Source of the DNA: Mycobacterium gordonae
GTDB taxonomy: Bacteria; Actinomycetota; Actinomycetes; Mycobacteriales; Mycobacteriaceae
Length of the DNA stretch: 64,000 bases
Assembly (NCBI RefSeq): GCF_001417955.2
Contig: NZ_LKTM01000146.1
Coordinates: 1 to 64,000 of the forward strand
Direction of reading: 5' to 3'
Part shown: piece after piece, positions 53,952 through 63,749 of the stretch
How the letters are laid out: each line of letters starts with the position of its first letter
Numbering within the stretch: position 1 is the first letter of the stretch
Translations under genes and position numbers: made by a program
The notes under the pieces: model-generated
Told to the model about the DNA's origin: nothing
What the model saw: the letters and a program-made list of their open reading frames with translations, nothing else
Databases searched by the model: none

Positions 53952-55725
53952 CGGGCTGCGGCACGTTCCGCGGGTGGCCGTCGGCGCGCAGGAAGCCCCC
54001 GGTGCGTTCACGTCCGAGAAGATCGGTCGGCTGGCCGTTGCGGAACACCTCGCGACCCGACACGAAGACGGCTTCGACGGTGTCGTCGTTCCGATTCACC
54101 ATTCGCGAAAGACCATCGTAGGCATCGATTTTGGCCTCGTGGTAGGCGTCCAGCGAGTCGTCGAGGCGTTCCGGGTCGATGACCACCAGGTCGGCCCAGT
54201 CGCCGACCCGCAGGTGACCGGCATCCAGGCCGTACCAGTCGGCCAGTTCGCCGGTTAACCGGTGCACCGCCTGCTCGACCGACAGGAACGGCCGGCCCTC
54301 GCGCTGAGCGTCACGCACATGCCGCAACAGCCGCAGCCCACTGTTGTAGAAGGCCATGTTGCGCAGGTGTGCCCCGGCGTCGGAGAACCCCACCTGCAGG
54401 CCGTGCATCTGGGCCAGCCGGCGCAGCATCTTGGGGCGGTGGTTGGAAATCGTTGTGCGCCAGCGGATCGCGGTGCCGTGTTCGAGCACCAGGTCGAGGA
54501 AGGCGTCGACCGGGTGCAGGCCGCCGCGTTCCACGCCGACCTGACCGAACGACTTGCCCACCACCGATTCGTCGGGGCAGGAGACGATCTCCGCATCGAA
54601 GAAGTCCCGGTGCCAGGCGCGCGGGCCGAACTTGCTGTCGTAATCCTTTCGGAACTGTCGGCGGTACTCCTCGTCGCGCATGAGCTCGTTGCGCTCGACT
54701 TCGTCCTTGAGGTGCAGTGCGGCCGCCCCGGCCCCGAATTCCTCGAACACGACCAGGTCGATCCCGTCGGCGTACACCTCGAAGGGCACCGGAAGGTGCT
54801 GGAAGCGGAAGTCGCCGCCGAGTCGATTCACCAGGGCAGCCAACCCGCTGGTCAACCAGATGGTTCCCGGCGCCGACTTCATGTCCGCGGCGGCCAGCAG
54901 ACTGGTCTTCAGGTGGGGCCGGCGGATCCCCAGCGACTGCAGTGCCTGGGAGACGATGTTCTGTGGGTGACTGATGTCGGGACCGGACTGCAGGACGCGA
55001 CCGGTGCGCCGCAACAACGACTTCAGCCGCCGCAGTTCGCGGCCCTTGGCGTAGGTGGACGGCAGCGTGCGGGAGCGGCAGGTGTCCCCGTCGATCTTGT
55101 CGAAAAGCAGTTGCTGCGAGGACATTCCGAGGAATCCGGCGTCGAGCGCCTCGCTCAGCATCTGCTCCATCCGCGCCTGTTCGGCGGCGGTGGGTTTGAC
55201 GTCCTCTCGGGTCGCCCGGTCCAGGCCCATCACCGACGTGCGCATGTCGGAGTGGCCGATGAAGGCCGTCACGTTGGGGCCGAGTGGCAGCGACTCCAGG
55301 GCGTCGATGTACTCCTGCGGGTTCGTCCACGACTTGTGCTCGCCGACGATGCGGACCACGTGCTCATGCGGGATCGCCTCCACCCGCCCGAACAGGTCGG
55401 CGGCTTCGCCCGCGTTGACATGCACGGTCGACAGAGAGCACGAGCCCATCACGATGGTGGTGACACCGTGGCGCACGGATTCCGACAGCGCCGGTGCGGC
55501 CAGCACCTCGGCGTCGTAGTGGGTATGGATGTCGATGATGCCCGGCATCACCCATTTGCCCTCTGCGTCGATGACGTTCGGGCAGCCTTCGGTGTCCAGG
55601 GGGGTGGGGGACACGGCGGCCACGCGGCCGTCCCGTATCCCGATGTTGCGGATCGCCGACGGCCCTCCACTGCCGTCGAACCACCGGCCGTTGACGACCA
55701 CCGCATCGAAAGTCAATGTGACCAC
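53941..55725 (-). CDS. Amidohydrolase of the D-aminoacylase type
   Basis: A 594-residue metal-dependent hydrolase. The N- and C-terminal beta-sandwich pieces enclose a TIM barrel. The metal ligands start with the H-x-H of GIIDIHTHYD. Later ligands are the conserved His residues in VTAFIGHSDMR and TISNHRPKML, and the catalytic Asp in VGFSDAGAHLRNM. The closing beta domain (GDWADLVVIDPERL) is typical. The overall pattern is of N-acyl-D-amino-acid deacylases, though many relatives have other amide or ester substrates. No signal peptide. The GTG at 55725 is used. The TetR gene lies 30 bases upstream on the same strand and may control it. Confidence 0.88.
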   Translation of the reverse strand: MVTLTFDAVVVNGRWFDGSGGPSAIRNIGIRDGRVAAVSPTPLDTEGCPNVIDAEGKWVMPGIIDIHTHYDAEVLAAPALSESVRHGVTTIVMGSCSLSTVHVNAGEAADLFGRVEAIPHEHVVRIVGEHKSWTNPQEYIDALESLPLGPNVTAFIGHSDMRTSVMGLDRATREDVKPTAAEQARMEQMLSEALDAGFLGMSSQQLLFDKIDGDTCRSRTLPSTYAKGRELRRLKSLLRRTGRVLQSGPDISHPQNIVSQALQSLGIRRPHLKTSLLAAADMKSAPGTIWLTSGLAALVNRLGGDFRFQHLPVPFEVYADGIDLVVFEEFGAGAAALHLKDEVERNELMRDEEYRRQFRKDYDSKFGPRAWHRDFFDAEIVSCPDESVVGKSFGQVGVERGGLHPVDAFLDLVLEHGTAIRWRTTISNHRPKMLRRLAQMHGLQVGFSDAGAHLRNMAFYNSGLRLLRHVRDAQREGRPFLSVEQAVHRLTGELADWYGLDAGHLRVGDWADLVVIDPERLDDSLDAYHEAKIDAYDGLSRMVNRNDDTVEAVFVSGREVFRNGQPTDLLGRERTGGFLRADGHPRNVPQPVTA

Positions 55726-55755
55726 CTCACTCGACTGGACAGCTTACCGAATTCG

Positions 55756-56382
55756 TCAATTCGTGGCGGCGGCTGACCCTTTGTGGGCGATCTCCGCGGT
55801 CAGCACCGGTGCGATCCAGCGGCGCAGGTAGCCGCGCAGCACGTCGCCCGTGCGCGGCGGCCGGCCGGGGTCGATGGTGAAGGACTGCAGGATCCGCAAC
55901 GTGTACTCGGCGAGGTCATCGAGGTCGGCGTCGGCGAGGTTCAACTTGGTCCAGTCGACGTCCAAACCGGCCAGGATTCCGTGGCTGAACTTGATCCCGA
56001 CGTCCGAGGTGATCCCCGCCGACGCTTTGTTGAAGTCGCGCAGCAGCATCAATTGGATGTGCTTGTCGCTGGGCAGCCATTCCAGGGTGAACGCCAGGCT
56101 CTCCACCAGCGCCTCGACCGGGTCGGTGATCCCGGCGAGGTGCCTCGAGAGTATTTCGCAGAACCGCAGCCCGGAACGCGTGGCGGCGGCCTCGATGAGG
56201 GTGTTGGTACCCGGGAAGTAGTTGTAGACGGTTTGCCGGGAGACGCCCAACGTTCGCGCCACATCGGCAATCCGCATGTCGCCGCCACGTTGCTCGATGG
56301 CCTCGCTGGCGGCGTCGAGGATGCGTTCGATCGCCTCGTCATCGGTCGCGGGCCTCGCGCCGCTCCACCCATGGGTGCGCAT
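55756..56382 (-). CDS. TetR-family regulator (Rv0328-like)
   Basis: A 208-residue repressor with a clear HTH: MRIADVARTLGVSRQTVYNYFPGTNTLIEAAA. The helical C-terminal domain (LEWLPSDKHIQLMLL onward) would bind an unknown ligand. It closely matches Rv0328 from memory. It is transcribed just upstream of the amidohydrolase on the same strand, with 30 bases between them, so the two may form a small operon. A gap of 45 bases separates its start from the HxlR gene end. Confidence 0.9.
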   Translation of the reverse strand: MRTHGWSGARPATDDEAIERILDAASEAIEQRGGDMRIADVARTLGVSRQTVYNYFPGTNTLIEAAATRSGLRFCEILSRHLAGITDPVEALVESLAFTLEWLPSDKHIQLMLLRDFNKASAGITSDVGIKFSHGILAGLDVDWTKLNLADADLDDLAEYTLRILQSFTIDPGRPPRTGDVLRGYLRRWIAPVLTAEIAHKGSAAATN

Positions 56383-56427
56383 GGCTGAGACCTTAACCCC
56401 GTGGACACCGCTGACAGGCAGCCTGGC

Positions 56428-56913
56428 CTAACGCCGCCGGAAAGCCGGATTGGCGCGGATCTCGATGTCATCGGACTCCGTCGCTATGACCCCTGATTCG
56501 TCGGTGATCCGCACTCCCAGGACCCGACCACTCGCGGGGTCGACGAACCGCAGCGGACCCCGGCCGTTCTGCAGGTGCTTGTCCCCCCACTGCGCCAGTG
56601 ACAGCAGCACCGGCAGCAGTTCCTTGCCTGCCGTGGTCAGGTGGTACTCGTCGCGCGCCCGTCGGCCCGGTTCCTGATAAGGCACCCGTTCGATGATCCC
56701 GGCGGCCTCCAACTGCTTCACCGCCCGCGACACGGCCGGCGCCGAGGCGCCGATCCTCTCTACGAAGTCCTCGAACCGTGTTGTGCCGTAGAAGCATTCG
56801 CGGAGGACTAGAAAAGTGGTCTTGGTGCTCAGCAGGTCGAGTGTTTTCGCCATCGGGCACCCGTCGCCGACCGACCACTTGTCGCGGTCGCGCAGCTTCT
56901 TCTCGAACTCCAT
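56428..56913 (-). CDS. HxlR-family transcriptional regulator
   Basis: A 161-residue winged-helix regulator. The HxlR start is present: the N-terminal Cys in VGDGCPMAKTLDLLSTK (C19), which senses electrophiles or quinones in HypR/QorR-type members. The recognition region is FEDFVERIGASAPAVSRAVKQLEAAGII, and the wing is YQEPGRRARDEYHLTTAG. The C-terminal 40 residues are longer than in the shortest members. The ATG at 56913 is separated by 97 bases from the divergent SDR gene, and two perfect T-A-A-C-G-N4-C-G-T-T-A palindromes lie in that gap. It probably controls both directions and responds to a reactive small molecule cleared by the SDR and tautomerase. Confidence 0.88.
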   Translation of the reverse strand: MEFEKKLRDRDKWSVGDGCPMAKTLDLLSTKTTFLVLRECFYGTTRFEDFVERIGASAPAVSRAVKQLEAAGIIERVPYQEPGRRARDEYHLTTAGKELLPVLLSLAQWGDKHLQNGRGPLRFVDPASGRVLGVRITDESGVIATESDDIEIRANPAFRRR

Positions 56914-56930
56914 GGCGCACCTCACATAAC

Positions 56931-56984
56931 TAACGATTGCGTTACCCAGGATAGCGTGCTTTGATCTAAGTAACGAAAACGTTA
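56931..56984. promoter_or_regulatory. Twin HxlR operators (TAACG-N4-CGTTA, two copies)
   Basis: Perfect inverted repeats TAACGATTGCGTTA (56931-56944) and TAACGAAAACGTTA (56971-56984) lie between the divergent HxlR and SDR starts. Their start-to-start spacing is 40 bp, close to four helical turns, so two bound dimers would sit on the same face of the DNA. Confidence 0.75.
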
Positions 56985-57010
56985 GTCAGATAATCGGAAG
57001 GAAGCGCGAG

Positions 57011-57712
57011 ATGGTTGCAGTAGCCGACAAGGTGGTTGTGGTGACAGGGGGCCGGCGTGGGCTCGGTGCGGCACTGGTCGACGAGGTGCTGGCCCGTGGG
57101 GCCCGCAAGGTCCACTCGACCGCGAGAAGCGCCTTCACCGATGACCGCCCGCAGGTGGTCACCCACGAACTCGAGGTCCGCGACGTGGATTCGGTCGGGG
57201 CCCTGGCCCGTACCGTTGGTGACGCCGACATCGTGATCAACAACGCCGGCATCCTGCTCCCCGGCTCACTGCTGACGGGCAGCTTCGAGGACGTTGCGGA
57301 AACGTTTGACATCAACGTTTTCGGGCCCTTGCGGGTGGTTCGGGCATTCGCCCCGATTCTGGCGGCCAATGGCGGCGGCGCGGTGGTCAACGTCCATTCG
57401 GTGCTGTCCTGGCTTGCCGGCAGTGGAGCCTACGGCGCATCCAAAGCCGCGATCTGGTCGGTGACGAACTCGCTGCGCCTCGAATTGGCATCGCAGAACA
57501 CCCAGGTGGTCGGCGTGCATGCCGGATTCATCGACACCGACATGGTTGCCGACATCCCGATGCAGAAGACGACGCCGGCCGAGGTGGCCAAACGCATCGT
57601 AGACGGGTTGGAGGCCGGCGCCGTCGAGGTCCTCGTCGACGACGTCACGGTCAACGTCAAAGGCGCACTCTCGGGCCCGGTGGAGAACCTGGCCTTCAGC
57701 CTGGCGCATTAG
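57011..57712 (+). CDS. Short-chain dehydrogenase/reductase
   Basis: A 233-residue NAD(P)-dependent oxidoreductase with all classical SDR motifs. TGGRRGLGAALV binds the cofactor, and IVINNAGILLPG is the N-N-A-G motif. The catalytic Ser is in VHSVLSW, and YGASK holds the catalytic Tyr and Lys. It is divergent from the HxlR regulator and followed after 8 bases by a tautomerase, forming a probable two-gene operon. It likely reduces an electrophilic carbonyl compound sensed by the regulator. AAGGAAG is present just upstream of the start as RBS. Confidence 0.92.
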   Translation: MVAVADKVVVVTGGRRGLGAALVDEVLARGARKVHSTARSAFTDDRPQVVTHELEVRDVDSVGALARTVGDADIVINNAGILLPGSLLTGSFEDVAETFDINVFGPLRVVRAFAPILAANGGGAVVNVHSVLSWLAGSGAYGASKAAIWSVTNSLRLELASQNTQVVGVHAGFIDTDMVADIPMQKTTPAEVAKRIVDGLEAGAVEVLVDDVTVNVKGALSGPVENLAFSLAH

Positions 57713-57720
57713 GAATCATC

Positions 57721-58146
57721 ATGCCGCTCTGGACGATTCACCACACGCCGGGTGTCTTCACCGACGAAGAGAAACACGAGTTGGCCACCCGGATCACAGA
57801 CCACTACGAGAAGGGCGGGCTGCCGCGGTTCTACGTGATCACCTTGTTCAAAGAGACCGGTACGCAAGACTTCTACGTCGGCGGGGAGCCGACTCCGGTC
57901 GGTGTCCGTATCGTCATTGATCACATCGCCCGGCATTCGCGCAATACGGGTGATCGTCAGCGGATCACCCAGTGGATCAACGGCATCCTTGCCCCACTCG
58001 CCGCAGCGAAGCCCGGCCTGCACTGGGAGTTTCACGTCGATGAGACCAGCGAGGAACTCTGGATGATCAACGGTCTGGTGCCACCGCCCGGCGGCTCTGA
58101 CGCCGAAAAGGCTTGGGCGCAAGCCAATGCCGCTTCACCGTACTGA
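57721..58146 (+). CDS. Tautomerase-family (cis-CaaD-like) enzyme, 141 aa
   Basis: The Met is followed directly by Pro (M-P-L-W-T-I-H-H-T), so after Met removal Pro1 is the catalytic base, as in the 4-oxalocrotonate tautomerase superfamily. The size fits the double beta-alpha-beta unit of cis-3-chloroacrylic-acid-dehalogenase-like members (Tautomerase_3). Conserved-looking Arg and Glu positions are in LPRFYVITLFKETG and IDHIARHSRNTGDRQR. Only 8 bases separate it from the SDR gene, so they are co-transcribed. Substrate unknown; a role in clearing an unsaturated acid or ketone fits the setting. Confidence 0.85.
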   Translation: MPLWTIHHTPGVFTDEEKHELATRITDHYEKGGLPRFYVITLFKETGTQDFYVGGEPTPVGVRIVIDHIARHSRNTGDRQRITQWINGILAPLAAAKPGLHWEFHVDETSEELWMINGLVPPPGGSDAEKAWAQANAASPY

Positions 58147-58156
58147 CGGTTGACGG

Positions 58157-60127
58157 TTAGGCGAGGAATGGATTGAGGATCGGTGGGATGATCTCGTTGC
58201 CGGTCACGCCGGTTAGCCGCACCCAGATCTGTGCCGGGATGTTGAGCGATTGATAGACACCGGCACCGATCCATGAGACCGGCACCTGCAGGAAGTTGGG
58301 TACCGAGTGGACGATGTTGGCTATCGGCTCGTATGCCAGATAAGGAATCGAGGCCACCAGTGTGCGCGATGTCAGGTTCGCATTGATCAGGGGATCGGGA
58401 TAACCCTGTGCGGCGAAATCGGCACTGAGTGCGGTGAACAGGTTGGCTCCCGGGTTAACGTAGGTTCCGGCGAAGACGGGGGACGTCAGGGGTGCGCCCT
58501 GCATATACGGCAGCGGTGGAATGTCGAATTGATCCATGATGGTTGGCGTCGTGCTGACGATTTGGTACGAGTTATTGATATACCCGTCAAACATGTCATT
58601 ACCGGCCTGATCCCAGATCAGGAATGACGCTGTCTCCAAAGGAGATTGGAAGCCATGGGTGATGCCCCCTAACTGGGCGGGCCCCACCTGACCGTGGTCG
58701 GTAACCACAAGAACGGAGAATTCCTCGCCGTACATGGCCTCCCAGTCGTAAACCGCTCCCAACATGCCGCCACCGTTGAGTGTCTGGGAACCGAGGTTGG
58801 CATCCATGTTCCGAAGCGCCAGCGCGTACTGGGGCGAATCGCCGCCGTACGCGTGCGCGTTGATGTCGGGACCCGTGAAGTACGAGAAGATGAGATTCCC
58901 TTTGGTCGGGTCAGCGGCCATGATCGCGGCTTGGGCCTTCTCGCCGACCAAGTTCGACGTCGCCAACCAATCGGTGTCGCCGGCGACCTGTGGGACAAAG
59001 TGGATGTTGTCGGCGGGATGCGAGCCGGCACCGGCGATGTCGGTGATGACCTTCCAGTCCGCGATGACCGTGGTGTTGACTTGGTTGCCGTAGGTGGCCT
59101 CGAGTTGGTTGTACACGGTGGGCCAGTCGTCATACGTCCAAGGAGTGAAGACATTATTGGCCACGCCGGCCGTTTCGCCCCACACACCGGTCTGAATCGT
59201 CGTCCACGACGGGTTCGAGATGGTGGTGTGCCCGACGATCGTCGACGCCGAGGTAACGCTTTGCGCCATCAATGCGTGGAAGTTCGGTGTGCCGAGGGGA
59301 TCGGCCAGGATCCTGCTCAGATTCGTGCCGTCGGTGCCGATCAGCAGGAAATTCGCATCCGGCGTGCTCAGCAAGAGCAGGGCGGCCTCTTCGGGCGTCG
59401 CGAAATTCACGTCCGGGTAGTAGGCCCCGGTGTTGCCGGTCGCCCCCGGGGTGCCGAACAACGACCATGAGCGACCGCCGATCCCACCGGGCCCAGCAGC
59501 AATAGTGCCGCCACCGACTCCACCTGTGCCGCCGAGCCCGCCACTGCCCCATAACAACCCGCCGGTACCGCCTGCGCCGCCGGCGCCACCGCGGATACCG
59601 CCGCTGCCACCGACTCCGCCGTTACCGATCAGCCCGGCATTGCCACCGCGTCCGCCGGTTTGACCCAGTCCGGCCGACGCGCCCCTGCCGCCATTGCCCC
59701 ACAGGATCCCGCCGTCCCCGCCGGCTTGCCCCGTGCCGGACACGCCGTTGAATCCGTCGCCGATCAGCGGACGCCCCAATAGGAGGTTCGTGGGCGCATT
59801 GATCGCACCCAGGACGTTGTCGGCCACGGCCTGCAGCGGGCCGGCGTTGGCCGCCTCGGCGACCGCATATGCCCCGCCCGCGGCACGCAGCGCTTGCGCA
59901 AACTGATCCTGCAACGCCGCCACCTGCGCACCGAGCGACTGGTATTCCCGCGCGAAGCCGGAGAACAGCAAGGAAATCGCTGCCGACACTTCGTCACCAG
60001 CGGCAGCCGCCAGCCTGCTCGTCGGAGCCAACGCCGCCAGGTTCGCCGCCTTCAGCGAAAAGTTGATGCCAGCTGCGTCTGCCGCGGCAGTGGCTATCAA
60101 TTCCGGTGCGACGAACAGATTTGACAT
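58157..60127 (-). CDS. PE-PGRS protein fused to a type I phosphodiesterase (NPP/alkaline-phosphatase superfamily)
   Basis: A 656-residue fusion. Residues 1-100 form a PE domain ([18 protein letters not shown], with the secretion motif in FAREYQSLG). Residues 130-215 are a short PGRS Gly-rich stretch with GG-x repeats. Residues 240-656 are an alkaline-phosphatase-superfamily hydrolase. The full set of metal ligands can be read: D266 (IGTDGTN), probable nucleophile T302 (GHTTISNPS), D421 and H425 ([10 protein letters not shown]), D477 and H478 (VVTDHGQ), and H491 (THGF). It could be exported by ESX to the surface and cut a phosphodiester or nucleotide outside. The ATG at 60127 has GCGAGGAC as RBS; an in-frame ATG lies 11 codons upstream. 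Confidence 0.9.
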   Translation of the reverse strand: MSNLFVAPELIATAAADAAGINFSLKAANLAALAPTSRLAAAAGDEVSAAISLLFSGFAREYQSLGAQVAALQDQFAQALRAAGGAYAVAEAANAGPLQAVADNVLGAINAPTNLLLGRPLIGDGFNGVSGTGQAGGDGGILWGNGGRGASAGLGQTGGRGGNAGLIGNGGVGGSGGIRGGAGGAGGTGGLLWGSGGLGGTGGVGGGTIAAGPGGIGGRSWSLFGTPGATGNTGAYYPDVNFATPEEAALLLLSTPDANFLLIGTDGTNLSRILADPLGTPNFHALMAQSVTSASTIVGHTTISNPSWTTIQTGVWGETAGVANNVFTPWTYDDWPTVYNQLEATYGNQVNTTVIADWKVITDIAGAGSHPADNIHFVPQVAGDTDWLATSNLVGEKAQAAIMAADPTKGNLIFSYFTGPDINAHAYGGDSPQYALALRNMDANLGSQTLNGGGMLGAVYDWEAMYGEEFSVLVVTDHGQVGPAQLGGITHGFQSPLETASFLIWDQAGNDMFDGYINNSYQIVSTTPTIMDQFDIPPLPYMQGAPLTSPVFAGTYVNPGANLFTALSADFAAQGYPDPLINANLTSRTLVASIPYLAYEPIANIVHSVPNFLQVPVSWIGAGVYQSLNIPAQIWVRLTGVTGNEIIPPILNPFLA

Positions 60128-60259
60128 GGTGGTCCTCGCTAACTGCTTGTCGGCCATCACAGGTTGGCGGAGCCCACAATGTACAGCGACCTGCTGCAGA
60201 TCCTGCTGGATCTAAGGGAACTCAGAGCAAACGCTTTCGCTGTCTACCGTCTACGCGAG

Positions 60260-60265
60260 TAGCGT
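60260..60265 (+). promoter_or_regulatory. -10-like hexamer for the Rv0332-like gene
   Basis: TAGCGT lies 8 bases before the GTG at 60274. Confidence 0.45.
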
Positions 60266-60273
60266 CATCCTCC

Positions 60274-61029
60274 GTGGATTACACGGCTAGCTACCTTGCG
60301 GAGACCCGGGCTCTAGGGGAGCTCATCCGCGGCGCCGATCAATCGACGCCGGTGCCGACCTGTCCGGGCTGGACCCTTGATCAGCTGTTCCGGCACGTCG
60401 GACGCGGCGACCGCTGGGCCGCGCAGATCGTGCGCGACCGCATGGACAGCTTCCTCGATTTCCGCAGTGTCGAAGACGGCAAGCCACCCCCGGATCTCAA
60501 CGACGCAATTCAGTGGCTCAACGGCGGCGCGCAGCTTCTCGTCGACGCGGTCGAAGCGACCGGCGCCGACACTCCGGTCTGGACGTTCCTGGGCCCCCGA
60601 CCCGCCGCGTGGTGGATCCGGCGCCGCCTCCATGAGAACGCCATTCATCGAGCCGACGCAGCCCTCGCGGTCGGCGCCGAGTTCACCCTCGACGCGGAGG
60701 CCGCGGCCGACGGGATCGACGAGTTCCTGGAACGCATCGTGCTCCAGGCAGGAAAGGACGGTGCGGCGCTCCCGTTGGAGGGCGGCGACACTCTGCACCT
60801 GCACGCCACCGATCCCGGGTTGGGCGAGGCCGGCGAGTGGACGGTTGCCGTCGACGACGTCGTCGTCACGTGGTCGCACGAGCACGGCAAGGGCACCGTC
60901 GCACTGCGCGGCGGGGCCACCGAACTGCTGCTGGCGATGACACGCCGCGTCCCGCTCGCCGCCACGGGCATCGCCGTTTTCGGTGACCAAGCCGTATGGC
61001 AGAGATGGCTGGACCGCACACCTCTCTAG
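60274..61029 (+). CDS. Mycothiol-dependent / maleylpyruvate-isomerase-like DinB-fold protein (Rv0332-like)
   Basis: A 251-residue protein of the DinB/MDMPI superfamily. The four-helix N-terminal part has the metal ligands in LFRHVGRGDRW and HENAIHRADAAL (H-x3-H). The extended C-terminal beta domain of the MDMPI-C type follows (GDTLHLHATDPG, then WTVAVDDVVVTWSHEH). In known members this fold isomerises maleylpyruvate or modifies small molecules using mycothiol, but here the substrate is unknown. The GTG start is supported by a -10-like hexamer. The gene's TAG is the first half of the next gene's -10-like hexamer. Confidence 0.85.
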   Translation: MDYTASYLAETRALGELIRGADQSTPVPTCPGWTLDQLFRHVGRGDRWAAQIVRDRMDSFLDFRSVEDGKPPPDLNDAIQWLNGGAQLLVDAVEATGADTPVWTFLGPRPAAWWIRRRLHENAIHRADAALAVGAEFTLDAEAAADGIDEFLERIVLQAGKDGAALPLEGGDTLHLHATDPGLGEAGEWTVAVDDVVVTWSHEHGKGTVALRGGATELLLAMTRRVPLAATGIAVFGDQAVWQRWLDRTPL

Positions 61030-61032
61030 ACT
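61027..61032 (+). promoter_or_regulatory. -10-like hexamer overlapping a stop codon (Rv0333-like gene)
   Basis: TAGACT lies 8 bases before the ATG at 61041. Its first three bases are the stop codon of the preceding gene. Confidence 0.4.
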
Positions 61033-61040
61033 TGCACCTC

Positions 61041-61415
61041 ATGACCACATCCGAGATCGCCACCGTCCTCGCTTGGCACGACGCTCTGAACAGCGTCGAC
61101 ATCGACACCTTGGTCGCTTTGTCCAGTGACGACATCGAGATCGGTGACGCGCACGGAGCCGTGCAGGGGCACGACGCGCTGCGCCGATGGGTCAGTTCGC
61201 TGACGGCGCGGGCAGAGCTGGGCCGGATGTATGTGCACGACGGGATCGTGGTCGTCGAACAGCAGATCAGCGACCGCAACAAGCCCTTCAACGCGTCGAC
61301 GACCGCGTCGGCATTCCGGGTGGTCCACGACCACGTCACGTCGGTGTTCCGTCACGCGGACCTGGCGTCGGCGTTGGCGGCGACCGAACTCACCGAAAAC
61401 GACCGGGTCGACTGA
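61041..61415 (+). CDS. NTF2-like (SnoaL-fold) protein, 124 aa (Rv0333-like)
   Basis: A small cone-shaped-fold protein. The long first helix [20 protein letters not shown] is followed by [18 protein letters not shown] and strands with [14 protein letters not shown] and [16 protein letters not shown], in the order typical of NTF2-like/SnoaL-like domains. The Asp/His residues near the pocket could support isomerase or hydrolase chemistry, but no function can be assigned. It lies between the DinB-fold gene and rmlA, the order I recall for M. tuberculosis Rv0332-Rv0333-Rv0334. Cytosolic. Confidence 0.8.
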   Translation: MTTSEIATVLAWHDALNSVDIDTLVALSSDDIEIGDAHGAVQGHDALRRWVSSLTARAELGRMYVHDGIVVVEQQISDRNKPFNASTTASAFRVVHDHVTSVFRHADLASALAATELTENDRVD

Positions 61416-61431
61416 GGCTGAGGAGTCAGTT

Positions 61432-62298
<867 letters not shown>

Positions 62299-62354
62299 CT
62301 TAGCCTTTCTGGGCCTGATGCCAACGGCCGTCGATCGCAGGCGAGGCCAGTCGG

Positions 62355-63626
62355 CTAAGCCAGACCGTTCAACCCGTTCGAGCCGAACAGCACTCCACCG
62401 GGGCCGCCGACGTTGGGGCTTCCCTTTGTAGGGCCGGCCCCGCCGTTGCCGCCGTTGCCGCCGTCGCCGAACAGCCCGGCGGCGCCGCCATAACCGCCGG
62501 GCCCGCCTGTCACCGTGCCGGTGCCGCCGGCTCCGCCGTTACCACCGTTGCCGAAAAATCCGCTGTTGCCGCCCCTTTCGCCGGTCCCGCCGGTGACGCC
62601 GGTTCCCCCGGCGCCGCCTGGGCCGCCGTTGTACAAGCCGCCACCGCCTACCCCGCCGAATCCGCCGGTGCCGGTGACGCTGTCGCCGCCAGTCCCGCCG
62701 GCGCCGCCGTTGGAGAGCAGTCCCAGTCCGCCTACTCCACCACCCCCGCCGACGTTATTGGCGCTGAAACCGCCGGTGCCGCCGGCGCCGCCGTTGTTGA
62801 AAAGCCCGGTGCCGCCGTTCCCACCGAACCCGCCTATGCCCGCGGTCGTGGGACCGCCGGTGCCGCCTGCCCCGGCGATGCCGAACAGCCCGGAATTACC
62901 TCCGTCGCCGCCGTCCCCGCCGGCGGTTACGCCGTACCCGCCGGGACCGCCGGTGCCGCCGCTGGAGAACGAGAACAACCCACTGGTCCCGCCCGTCCCG
63001 CCGTTGCCGCCGGCACCGGCCAATGCCATACCGCCGGCTCCGCCGGTGCCCCCGGTACCCCACAGCCATCCCCCGACCCCGCCGTTGCCGCCTGTCGTCT
63101 TGCCCGTGCCGCCGGCTCCGCCGGCGCCGCCGGTGCCGAACAGCCCGGCACCACCGCCATTGCCGCCGTTTTGGCCAGGTCCGCCGGACCCTCCCGCCCC
63201 GCCGTTACCGATCAGGATCCCGCCGTCTCCGCCGTTTGCCCCGGTACCCGGGGCCCCGTTGGCGCCGTTGCCGATCAGCGGCCGCCCGAACAGCGCCTGG
63301 GTGGGCGCATTGATCAGGTCGAGGAGGGGCTGCAGAGGCGCCGCGGCGGCGGCCTCCGCGCTGGCATACGCGTTCGCACCCGCGGTCAAGGTCGCTTCGA
63401 ATTGGGCCTGGAACGCCGCCGCCTGTGCGCTCAATGCTTGATATGCCTGGCCGTGCGCCCCGAACAGCGCCGCGATTGCCGCGGACACGTCGTCGGCGCC
63501 CGCCGCCAGCACCCCTATCGTCGGGGCAGCCGCTGCGGCATTGGCCTCGCTGAGTGCCGAACCGATATTCGCCAGATCTGTTGCCGCTGCTGCCACCATC
63601 TCCGGCGGCACCACCACATACGACAT
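62355..63626 (-). CDS. PE_PGRS-family protein, 423 aa
   Basis: The PE domain (residues 1-95) has the canonical start [21 protein letters not shown] and the helical hairpin [20 protein letters not shown], whose GQAYQ helix is a degenerate Y-x3-D/E-type export signal. A short linker [22 protein letters not shown] follows, the GRPLIGNG motif typical of PGRS proteins. The rest is Gly-rich with NGG-x-GG units and no extra domain. Probably exported by ESX-5-type secretion and exposed at the surface. Another PE_PGRS gene begins upstream on the same strand. Confidence 0.93.
   Translation of the reverse strand: MSYVVVPPEMVAAAATDLANIGSALSEANAAAAAPTIGVLAAGADDVSAAIAALFGAHGQAYQALSAQAAAFQAQFEATLTAGANAYASAEAAAAAPLQPLLDLINAPTQALFGRPLIGNGANGAPGTGANGGDGGILIGNGGAGGSGGPGQNGGNGGGAGLFGTGGAGGAGGTGKTTGGNGGVGGWLWGTGGTGGAGGMALAGAGGNGGTGGTSGLFSFSSGGTGGPGGYGVTAGGDGGDGGNSGLFGIAGAGGTGGPTTAGIGGFGGNGGTGLFNNGGAGGTGGFSANNVGGGGGVGGLGLLSNGGAGGTGGDSVTGTGGFGGVGGGGLYNGGPGGAGGTGVTGGTGERGGNSGFFGNGGNGGAGGTGTVTGGPGGYGGAAGLFGDGGNGGNGGAGPTKGSPNVGGPGGVLFGSNGLNGLA
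62400..63240 (-). repeat. PGRS Gly-rich repeat region
   Basis: GC-rich repeats of the form GGNGG/GGTGG encode G-G-x units through most of the PE_PGRS gene at 62355-63626. The DNA repeats are short and imperfect, and prone to recombination with the neighbouring PE_PGRS gene. Confidence 0.75.
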
Positions 63627-63749
63627 CGCTTCCTCCCGACCAGGTCGTCATCGACGCAGGGAATACGAGCGTCGCGCGACAGGGTCGTGGGAGCTAGGGC
63701 ATTTCGCCCCTACTGGGTGGCGCCTTTAGACAGGTTTTCAGAGCAGAAC

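Noticed and set aside
54262..55776. 504-codon open frame opposite the amidohydrolase
   Set aside because: It has the composition of a reversed frame (many His, Gln, Arg and Val) and no motif, while the opposite strand has the metal-binding H-x-H.
62515..63441. 308-codon Pro-rich frame opposite the PE_PGRS gene
   Set aside because: Runs of P-P-x-P are simply the reverse complement of G-G-x-G repeats.
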